Assembly (NCBI GenBank): GCA_018830945.1
Contig: JAHJRD010000074.1
Span: forward strand, 1-32,699
Origin: Nanobdellota archaeon
Lineage (GTDB): Archaea; Nanobdellota; Nanobdellia; SCGC-AAA011-G17; GW2011-AR17
Length of the DNA: 32,699 nucleotides
Reading direction: 5' to 3'
The notes beneath the pieces were generated by a model. That model saw nothing but the letters and a program-made list of their open reading frames with translations. It was not told the origin of the DNA and ran no database searches. The stretch's first letter is position 1. Each line of letters starts with the position of its first letter. The position numbers were made by a program, and so were the translations under genes. Positions 25,127-32,699 of the stretch are shown here, in pieces.

Positions 25127-28100
25127 ATGGAAGCAAGCCTAAAAATGCAGGAATATTTCAGGAAGATTGATGAAGAAGTGAATAAAGTGTATGCCTTTGC
25201 AAATGAAGCAAAAGCAAAGGGGTTTGATCCGGACATAAAAGTAAGGGTTCCTCTTGCAAAAAATATGGCAGAAAGGGTTGAAGGGCTTATTTCCACTGTC
25301 GCGCCTGAGATTGTTGGAAAAGGTGTTGTTGAAAGGATAGGCGAGCTGGAAAAGCAGTATGGGCTGCAGGACTGGAGAGTGGCTTTGAAAATAGCAGAGG
25401 AAGTGGCTTTTGAAAAATTCTGCAAATTTTCAGATAAGATAAAGGCGATTGAAACAGGAATAAGGATTGGGTTTGCTTATGTTACAGTTGGCGTTGTTTC
25501 TTCTCCTCTTGAGGGTTTTGCAGGGATAAGGCTTACAAAGAGAAATGATGACGGCAAGGAGTATTTTGCTTTATTCTATTCAGGTCCTGTAAGAAGCGCA
25601 GGAGGCACAGGCGCCGCTGTGTCTGTTCTGATTGCGGATTATGTAAGGAAAAAAATGGGATACGCGCAGTACGATCCTGATGAAACTGAAGTAAAAAGGG
25701 CGTGCATTGAGGTTTCTGATTATCATGAGCGTGTCACAAATTTGCAGTATCGCCCTTCTGATGAAGAAGTTGCATTTATGTCTTCTCATTTGCCTGTGCA
25801 GATAGAAGGTGACGGCACAGCAGAGATTGAAGTAAGCAATTACAAGGGTCTGAGCAGGATTGAAGCAAACAGAATAAGAGGCGGATTTTGCCTTGTTATT
25901 GCAGAATGCCTTTCAGCAAAAGCAAAAAAGCTATGGAAGCAGCTATCCAAATGGGGCAAGGACTTTGATTTGGAGCAGTGGAATTTTCTTGCAGAGTTTC
26001 TTGAGCTGCAGGATAGGGTTAAGGCAAAAGGAGCTGTTGCAAAAAAGGAAACCAAAGAGCAGATACTTCCGGACTACACATTCATCAAAGACCTTGTTGC
26101 AGGAAGGCCTATTATTGCTTACCCTTTAAGAAATGGGGGTTTGAGGCTTAGGTATGGAAGGGGGCGTGCTTCTGGCTTGTCTTCTGATGCAATTAATCCA
26201 GCCACAATGTTCATACTTGACTCATTTATTGGGATTGGAACCCAGCTTAAGACAGAAAGGCCCGGCAAGTCAACCACAATCTCTGTCTGCGACTGCATAG
26301 ACGGGCCAATAGTAAAGTTGAACAACGGCAGTGTTAAGCGCATTGAAACAATTGAAGATGCAAAGCAGTATAACAAGGATGTTGCTGAGATAATTTATCT
26401 TGGGGATGTGCTTGTTAATTACGGTGATTTCCTAAACAGGGGGCATAAGCTTGTGCCTTGCGGATTTAATGAAGAGTGGTGGGGGCTTTGCATTGAAAAA
26501 GCGCTTGTTGAAAAAGGAAAGGATGCTGCTGAAGCAGGTGTTAAGGATATTCTTGAAAAGCCTATAACTGCAAAGGTTTGCCTGAAAGATGCATTGGAGA
26601 TTTCAAAATCCCTTGGAGTTCCTCTGCACCCAAGATGGATATATTACTGGAACACATTAAGCAAAGAGCAGTTTTCTGCTTTATATGCTTCGCTTTTGTC
26701 AGCTGCTGTTGAGCCTGGAAAAGTGATTCTTTCTGCTCCTGACGAGACAACAAAAAGAGCATTGGAGCTGATTGGAATTCCACATACTTCTGTTTCAAAA
26801 GAGCACGTTGTTATTGAAGGGGATGATGCAGATGCATTGGTAGCAAACCTTGGCAATCTCCAGTCAAAACCAGAAGGAGAAAGCATTCTTGACATGGTAA
26901 ACAGTGCGTCTTCTGTTAAAATCAAGGATAAGCTTGGCACATTCATCGGCGCAAGAATGGGAAGGCCTGAAAAAGCTAAGATGAGAAAGCTGAAGAGCAG
27001 CCCCCATGTGCTCTTTCCTGTCGGAGATGAAGGGGGAAGGCTTAGGAGTTTTCAGGCTGCTTTGGAAAAAGGAAAGGTGACTGCGCAGTTTCCGATAAGA
27101 TACTGCAAGAAATGCGGTAAAAAAACAGTTTATCTTATGTGCGAGGAATGCGGCGGAGAATCTGAATTAAAATATTTCTGCCCCAAATGCAACAAGGAAA
27201 CCGATGAATCTTCCTGCCCCACACACGGGGAATGCCTTCCTTTCAAGAAAGAATCAATTGACATAAATTCTTATTATAACAGGGCGCTTAAAAAATCGAA
27301 ATTGCAGCACTTTCCAGAGATAGTTAAAGGCATAAGGGGAACCTCAAACAAGGAGCACATACCGGAGCATATACTTAAAGGTATTTTAAGGGCAAAGCAC
27401 AATATCTGCGTAAACAAGGAAGGCACGATAAGATATGATATGACTGAAATGAGCTGCACACATTTCAAGCCGTGCGAAGTAGGGGTTTCTGTTGAAAAGA
27501 TGCGTGAGATGGATTATACAGAAGACTGTTACGGCAAGCCTCTTGAAAACCCTGAGCAGATACTTGAGCTGAAGGCGCAGGATGTTATCCTTCCTGCATG
27601 CGAGGATGCTCTTGAAGAAGGCGCTGACAATGTGCTTTTTCGTGTTGCGAACTTCATAGACGATATGCTTGTTTTGCTTTACGAACAGAAGGCATATTAT
27701 AATCTTAAAACAAAACAAGAATTAGTTGGACATTTATGCGTTGCAATGTCCCCGCATACAGCGGCAGGCATTGTTTGCAGGATAGTTGGCTTTTCAAAAA
27801 CCCAGGGGTTTCTTGCGCATCCTCTTTTGCACTGCATTATGCGCAGGGATTGCCTTGCTTATGAAACAACATTGCCTATTTTCGATGGGGTGAAATGGAA
27901 TCTAGCAAAGATAGGAGAGGTTGTAGAAAAACTTAATCCAACAAGAAGGGTTGACTTTTATGGAACTAAGGCTGTTAAGGTAAAAGGATTTAAAACGCTG
28001 GGGCTAAATGTTCATACGAGGAAGCTTGAGGAAGTGGCAATAAGAGATTTTACAAAACATGCTAAAAGAAATATTATTAAAATAAAATTAGAGGAGGGCA

Positions 28101-30040
28101 GGAGCATAAGGGTTACAGAAAATCATGCCTTTTGCATAAAAAAAGGAAAAAGGTTAGAACGAAAAGAAGCCAAAGACCTTTTGGTTGGAGATGAATTGCT
28201 GCAGCCAATATCAACAAAGGTCAAGGAAACTGATTTTTCTCACTTTAATCTTTTTGAAATATTTTCCGGAAGAAAAAATGTTGTGGCAAGGGGAATTAAG
28301 GGTAATGTGATTAATGCTGTAAGGAAGATAAGCAAGCCTCTTGTAAGGAAAAGAGCAAGTGTCTCAAAATCCGTCTTGGACAATTATCTTGCTCGGGACA
28401 GTTTTCCTCTTGATTTTCTGAATAAAATGGATGAGTCTTTTGGAATGAAATTTTCTTTAAAAAATGCAAGAATCGCCGTAAAACGCGATACTGTTGAGTT
28501 AAAGCCATTTATAGAATTAAACAAAGATGTTCTTTGGTTGATAGGGCTTTATGTCGCAGAGGGATATTCAAGGGCAAAAGAAGGAAAAAAAGGACTGTTT
28601 CAGGTTGACTTTGCAGCAACTGAGAAGGAAATAAGGGATAAAATCATAAAAATTTGCAAAATGAATTTTGGATTACTCCCCAGCTATATCTCAAAAGAGC
28701 ACATAGTGTTCTCAAGCATGCTCCTGTACGAGCTCTTTATTGACTTTTTAGGGTGTGGAAAAAAGGCTTATGGAAAGAAGGTGCCATCTTTATTCTTGTC
28801 ACTTCCGCTGAAAAAATTGAGGCATTTTATTTCCGGATATTATGATGGAGACGGCTCTGTTTCTCTTTCAGATGCAAGAGTAACATGTGATTCTGTCAGT
28901 AATGAACTTTTAGCAGGTATTGAATTCTGCCTTTCGCGTTTTGGGATATATACGAAGAGGCATACATATAGGCACAAGCCCGGAGCAAAAGTAAGTTCCT
29001 TCTATATAAGGAAGGGGAGAAAAATTCCGGAATTTGAAGTCACAAAGCTGATTGTTCCGAGCAGCTTTTTTGTCAGATTCTACAAAGAAATTGGTTTCTC
29101 TTTGGCACGAAAGCAGAATATTTTAAAACAACTTGTAAATAAGACCAAACCTTATGGAATGAAGATAAAACACGACACCTATTATGTATATCCGCGTGTA
29201 GTATCTGTTGAGAAAGAAAGAGCAGAAGAAACATATTGCCTTAATGTTGAGAACCATATCATCTTTCCAAATAACATATCGACTTACCAATGCGACGGAG
29301 ATGAAGCAGCTGTGATGCTTTTGACAGACCACTTGCTTAACTTCTCAAAAAAGTTTTTGCCGAACACAAGAGGCGCGACACAGGACGCTCCTTTGCTTAT
29401 TACAACAAAGCTAATACCTGCTGAGGTTGATGATATGGTGTTTGACATGGACACTGCATGGAAATATCCTATTGAGCTTTATGAGGCGGCAGAGCAGTAC
29501 AAGGCTCCTTATGAGGTAAAAGGGATTGAGATATTCAGGCAAAGGCTGGGAACAGAGGGGCAGTATGAAGGCATGGGTTTTACGCACGACACATCTGATT
29601 TCAATATGGGTGTCCTGTGCAGCGCATACAAGTCAATACCTTCAATGAAAGAAAAGGTGACGAAGCAAATGATCCTTGCAGAGAAAATAAGGGCTGCTGA
29701 TGCTGATGACACTGCGCGCCTTATAATAGAAAGGCATTTCATAAGGGATATCAAAGGCAACCTTAGGAAATTTTCAACGCAGCAGTTCAGATGCGTTGGC
29801 TGTAATGCAAAATACAGAAGGCCCCCTTTGCAAGGGCATTGTTTGAAATGCGGGGGAAAGATAATTTTCACAATATCCCACGGCTCTGTGATAAAGTATG
29901 TGGAACCTGTTGATGATTTGATAAGAAAGTATAATGTTCCTGCTTACTTGAGGCAGACTGTTGAAATTACCAAGAAAAGAATTGATTCTGTGTTTGGAAG
30001 GGATGCAGAAAGGCAGGAAGGGCTTAACAAGTGGTTCTAA
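25127..30040 (+). CDS. polC: DNA polymerase D large subunit DP2, interrupted by an intein
   Basis: SGPVRSAGGTGAAVSVLIADYVR, zinc ribbons CKKCGKKTVYLMCEECGG and CVGCNAKYRRPPLQGHCLKCGG, CDGDEAAVMLLTDHLLNFS. Confidence 0.97.
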   Translation: MEASLKMQEYFRKIDEEVNKVYAFANEAKAKGFDPDIKVRVPLAKNMAERVEGLISTVAPEIVGKGVVERIGELEKQYGLQDWRVALKIAEEVAFEKFCKFSDKIKAIETGIRIGFAYVTVGVVSSPLEGFAGIRLTKRNDDGKEYFALFYSGPVRSAGGTGAAVSVLIADYVRKKMGYAQYDPDETEVKRACIEVSDYHERVTNLQYRPSDEEVAFMSSHLPVQIEGDGTAEIEVSNYKGLSRIEANRIRGGFCLVIAECLSAKAKKLWKQLSKWGKDFDLEQWNFLAEFLELQDRVKAKGAVAKKETKEQILPDYTFIKDLVAGRPIIAYPLRNGGLRLRYGRGRASGLSSDAINPATMFILDSFIGIGTQLKTERPGKSTTISVCDCIDGPIVKLNNGSVKRIETIEDAKQYNKDVAEIIYLGDVLVNYGDFLNRGHKLVPCGFNEEWWGLCIEKALVEKGKDAAEAGVKDILEKPITAKVCLKDALEISKSLGVPLHPRWIYYWNTLSKEQFSALYASLLSAAVEPGKVILSAPDETTKRALELIGIPHTSVSKEHVVIEGDDADALVANLGNLQSKPEGESILDMVNSASSVKIKDKLGTFIGARMGRPEKAKMRKLKSSPHVLFPVGDEGGRLRSFQAALEKGKVTAQFPIRYCKKCGKKTVYLMCEECGGESELKYFCPKCNKETDESSCPTHGECLPFKKESIDINSYYNRALKKSKLQHFPEIVKGIRGTSNKEHIPEHILKGILRAKHNICVNKEGTIRYDMTEMSCTHFKPCEVGVSVEKMREMDYTEDCYGKPLENPEQILELKAQDVILPACEDALEEGADNVLFRVANFIDDMLVLLYEQKAYYNLKTKQELVGHLCVAMSPHTAAGIVCRIVGFSKTQGFLAHPLLHCIMRRDCLAYETTLPIFDGVKWNLAKIGEVVEKLNPTRRVDFYGTKAVKVKGFKTLGLNVHTRKLEEVAIRDFTKHAKRNIIKIKLEEGRSIRVTENHAFCIKKGKRLERKEAKDLLVGDELLQPISTKVKETDFSHFNLFEIFSGRKNVVARGIKGNVINAVRKISKPLVRKRASVSKSVLDNYLARDSFPLDFLNKMDESFGMKFSLKNARIAVKRDTVELKPFIELNKDVLWLIGLYVAEGYSRAKEGKKGLFQVDFAATEKEIRDKIIKICKMNFGLLPSYISKEHIVFSSMLLYELFIDFLGCGKKAYGKKVPSLFLSLPLKKLRHFISGYYDGDGSVSLSDARVTCDSVSNELLAGIEFCLSRFGIYTKRHTYRHKPGAKVSSFYIRKGRKIPEFEVTKLIVPSSFFVRFYKEIGFSLARKQNILKQLVNKTKPYGMKIKHDTYYVYPRVVSVEKERAEETYCLNVENHIIFPNNISTYQCDGDEAAVMLLTDHLLNFSKKFLPNTRGATQDAPLLITTKLIPAEVDDMVFDMDTAWKYPIELYEAAEQYKAPYEVKGIEIFRQRLGTEGQYEGMGFTHDTSDFNMGVLCSAYKSIPSMKEKVTKQMILAEKIRAADADDTARLIIERHFIRDIKGNLRKFSTQQFRCVGCNAKYRRPPLQGHCLKCGGKIIFTISHGSVIKYVEPVDDLIRKYNVPAYLRQTVEITKKRIDSVFGRDAERQEGLNKWF
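27851..29290 (+). mobile_element. Intein with LAGLIDADG homing endonuclease in DP2 (480 codons)
   Basis: Cys1 in RRD|CLAYETTLPI; block B VTENHAF; endonuclease motifs LIGLYVAEGY and ISGYYDGDGS; C-terminal end NNISTYQ|CDGDE. Confidence 0.93.
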
Positions 30041-31341
30041 ATTTCTTTTCTTATGTTTTCAGCTATTGATTCTGCATATTGGCTTGCGTTTTCTTTTGCT
30101 TCCACCATAACTCTTAACAGCATTTCAGTGCCTGAGTATCTTACAAGAATTCTCCCCTTGTTTTTTAATTCATTTTCTGTTTTTTGTATAAGGGGATATG
30201 TTTTTAGGGTTTTGATTTCCTTCTTTTCTTTGACAGGCACATTTATCAGCACCTGGGGATATTTTTTCATGCCTTCTGCGAGTTCTGAAAGGTTTTTTTT
30301 GTAGGTTTGCATTGCTTTCACTATCTGCAGCCCGCAAATAATGCCATCTCCTGTTGTTGAATAGTCTGCAAGTATAATATGCCCTGACTGCTCTCCACCG
30401 AGGTTATATCCTTGCTTTTTCATTTCCTCTATGACATACTTGTCCCCTACAATTGTTTTCACAACAGAAATATCCTCTTTCTTTACTGCTTCATCAAATC
30501 CTGCATTGCTCATGACTGTCGCAACAACTGTGTTCTTGTTTAATTTATTATTGTCTTTGAGAAGCTTTGCGCAGATGTAAAGGAGGTAATCGCCGTCAAG
30601 CTTGTTTCCTTTTTCATCTACAACTATAATTCTGTCTGCATCACCGTCCAATGCTATTCCAAGGTCTGCTTTTTGTTTTATGACTTCTTCTCTTAATCTG
30701 TCTGTGTGCAGTGCACCACAATTGCAGTTGATGTTATTTCCATCAGGCTGGTTGTGTATTGCAGTAACTTCTGCATTTAATTGCTCAAATATCTCTTTTG
30801 CAACAGTGCACGCAGCGCCGTTTGCGCAGTCTATTACAATCTTTAATCCTTCTAATGTGCCTCCCAAAGAACTTTTTGCAAACTTAATGTAGTCTTCCTT
30901 TGCATTTTCATAATTTTCAATAAATCCTTTCTTATTTTGAAAATTTAGGCTCATCAGCTTTTCTATTTCTTCCTCATCCTTGTCTTCAAGCTTGAATCCT
31001 TCTGAAGAAAACACTTTTAGCCCATTGTCTTTTGGAGGATTATGCGATGCCGAGATCATGATTCCTGCATCTGCTTTTAATTTTTTCGTGAGGTAAGCAA
31101 CAGCCGGTGTTGGAAGTGTGCCTAATAAGACAGCTTTTCCCCCTGCCTTACATATGCCTTCTGCAACTGCTTTTTCAAAATCATTGCCGGATATTCTTGT
31201 ATCCCTTCCTATAACTATTACTGGTTTTTCTTTTTTTGAGAACAATGCAACTGCAGACCCTAGCTTTTCTGCAATATCAAGAGTGACTGGGTGCTTGTAT
31301 GCCTCTCCCCTTATGCCGTCTGTGCCAAATAATTCCCTCAT
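30037..31341 (-). CDS. glmM: Phosphoglucosamine mutase / phosphomannomutase family
   Basis: MRELFGTDGIRGEA, ISASHNPPKDNGLKVF, DGDADR, RYSGTE. Confidence 0.9.
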   Translation of the reverse strand: MRELFGTDGIRGEAYKHPVTLDIAEKLGSAVALFSKKEKPVIVIGRDTRISGNDFEKAVAEGICKAGGKAVLLGTLPTPAVAYLTKKLKADAGIMISASHNPPKDNGLKVFSSEGFKLEDKDEEEIEKLMSLNFQNKKGFIENYENAKEDYIKFAKSSLGGTLEGLKIVIDCANGAACTVAKEIFEQLNAEVTAIHNQPDGNNINCNCGALHTDRLREEVIKQKADLGIALDGDADRIIVVDEKGNKLDGDYLLYICAKLLKDNNKLNKNTVVATVMSNAGFDEAVKKEDISVVKTIVGDKYVIEEMKKQGYNLGGEQSGHIILADYSTTGDGIICGLQIVKAMQTYKKNLSELAEGMKKYPQVLINVPVKEKKEIKTLKTYPLIQKTENELKNKGRILVRYSGTEMLLRVMVEAKENASQYAESIAENIRKEI

Positions 31342-31379
31342 TCTTCCTGAGAAATAAGATGGTTGTTTTTATATTTAAC

Positions 31380-32516
31380 TCATTTAGAATCTTGAAGCTG
31401 TGCTGCCCTTCCTGCTTTATACTCCTTATATCTGTCGTAATCAAACAAATGCTGGCTCAAGGAACGCCCGTTGCAAATGCACCACATTGCCTGCGCAATC
31501 GGATAAGATATGTCAAGCACAGTAATATTTGGATATTTCTCCCTGTCAGGAATAAGGATGCTTTCTGTTGTAACAAGTTTTATGCCTTCATTAAGAAGTT
31601 TGTCTTTAGCTGTTCCGCTCAGGACAGGGTGTGTGCAGTATGAACTAATATCTTTTGCACCTTTTGCTTTCAGGACCTTTGCTGCCTCTACCAAAGTCCC
31701 CCCTCCGTCAACAAGGTCATCAGTAAGAATGCAATGCGAGCCCACAAGGCTTTCATCAGTTATGATCCCTCTTACTTCTGAAACACCCGGTCTTACTCTT
31801 CTTTTGTCAACTATTGCAAGCGGCCTTTCGAAGTATGTTGCATAATCGCTTGCGCGCTCGGCGCTTCCGTGGTCTGGCGCAACAAAAACAACTCTGCCCA
31901 TATCCCCCATAAGGTTGCTCTCAGTATATTCAGCAAATATCACAAAGCTGTCAAGTTCTTCAAATCCTGTAATTGCTTCATCATAGAAACCTTCTATCTG
32001 CTTGAAATGAGGGTCAAGGTTTATTACCATATTTGCACCAGATGCTTCTGTTTTTTTTGCATATACTTTTGCAGAGATTGGACACCTTATTTTTTTCCCT
32101 TCCCTCTTTGCTCTCCTATCTTGTCTTTGATAAGGCATATAAGGGAGAACATTGGTAATTGTGCTGGCTCGGCTTCTTCTAAGCGTATCATTTAATACGA
32201 ACAGCTCGTCATATCCTGCGGATGGTTCATATACAAGCATATCCAGGGTAGGTCTGCTTATTTTATTTTTATCCCATTTAACAGGGCATATATTAAAGGA
32301 TTTAAAAAGGAAAACATCCCTTCCTCTTACATTGCATACGATCCTTGGATCTATTTCTCCATTGCCAAACCGGTTTATGGATAATCCGTCCGGATTGAAA
32401 GGTGTCAAGCCTCCATATATCTCGTCTCTTTTTGAAAGTTCCTCATACACGCGCTCTGCAAGGCTTATGCTTCCGTAATCTGCAAGAAGTATTACTTTTC
32501 GGAAATCTTCGCCCAT
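31380..32516 (-). CDS. prs: Ribose-phosphate pyrophosphokinase-like protein
   Basis: NVRGRDVFLF, MPYQRQDRRAKREGKKI, NLDPHFKQIEGFYD, VAPDHGSAERA, LTDDLVDGGGTLVEAA. Confidence 0.85.
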   Translation of the reverse strand: MGEDFRKVILLADYGSISLAERVYEELSKRDEIYGGLTPFNPDGLSINRFGNGEIDPRIVCNVRGRDVFLFKSFNICPVKWDKNKISRPTLDMLVYEPSAGYDELFVLNDTLRRSRASTITNVLPYMPYQRQDRRAKREGKKIRCPISAKVYAKKTEASGANMVINLDPHFKQIEGFYDEAITGFEELDSFVIFAEYTESNLMGDMGRVVFVAPDHGSAERASDYATYFERPLAIVDKRRVRPGVSEVRGIITDESLVGSHCILTDDLVDGGGTLVEAAKVLKAKGAKDISSYCTHPVLSGTAKDKLLNEGIKLVTTESILIPDREKYPNITVLDISYPIAQAMWCICNGRSLSQHLFDYDRYKEYKAGRAAQLQDSK

Positions 32517-32597
32517 AATGCAGGAGAATTACTTATAGTATAAAAACTTTGCTTACGGAAGGCACTGTCTGAAAAGTGAGTGATAGACCTTATAAGG

Positions 32598-32638
32598 GGA
32601 AAACACCCTATTTTAATTGCTAAAACGAGGTGTTTTCC
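32598..32638. repeat. 10-bp inverted repeat upstream of the right-edge ORF
   Basis: GGAAAACACC (32598-32607) / GGTGTTTTCC (32629-32638). Confidence 0.7.
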
Positions 32639-32639
32639 A

Positions 32640-32699
32640 ATGACAGAAATACATACAACCTTTTTTAACTTTTCGGAAGTCACACTCCTAAGTGAGATA
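32640..32699 (+). CDS. Start of an ORF running off the window, possible transposase
   Basis: ATG at 32640: MTEIHTTFFNFSEVTLLSEI... open to window end; upstream GGCACTGTCTGAAAAGTGAG looks like an IS end. Confidence 0.3.
   Translation, partial: MTEIHTTFFNFSEVTLLSEI

Noticed and set aside
29123-29332. Minus-strand ORFs across polC and other housekeeping genes (e.g. 22629..23324, 23915..24589, 3627..4118)
   Set aside because: Antisense shadows of strong coding genes with Ser/Phe-rich low-plausibility translations.
32492-32683. 63-aa minus ORF
   Set aside because: Overlaps the prs start and the inverted repeat; the plus-strand ORF at 32640 is more plausible.
1-32699. CRISPR arrays, tRNA and rRNA genes
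   Set aside because: Looked for spaced direct repeats and T-arm-like GGTTCRANNCC patterns; none recognised. A tRNAscan/minced run would settle this.

Overview
AT-rich, gene-dense archaeal chromosome segment. The gene set (PolD DP1/DP2, two Orc1/Cdc6, LonB, NOG1-like GTPase, archaeal ArgRS, archaeal XerA) with many small uncharacterised wHTH and coiled-coil proteins suggests a DPANN-type archaeon; that taxonomy is an inference. Main regions: (i) 1-5 kb: HEPN/MNT pair (the HEPN gene runs off the left edge and is absent from the ORF track), DEDDh exonuclease, CARF-like Rossmann protein, ATPase with a PD-(D/E)XK-like C-terminus, and an overlapping methyltransferase with an Ada-like zinc-binding tail. 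(ii) 8-12.4 kb: tyrosine recombinase, two related coiled-coil/wHTH proteins, an array of nine ~11-bp iterons, and two nested-palindrome elements in direct orientation flanking the recombinase. This is the best candidate for an undescribed system. (iii) 14.6-16.7 kb: a short repeat protein whose frame continues past an in-frame TGA, and a second ATPase with palindromic operators at its start. (iv) 22-30 kb: putative oriC with ORB-like boxes, then cdc6, polD small subunit and polD large subunit; the last carries a LAGLIDADG intein ending in Tyr-Gln. No tRNA, rRNA or CRISPR array was recognised. The right edge may hold the start of an insertion sequence. All calls come from reading the sequence; no searches were run.
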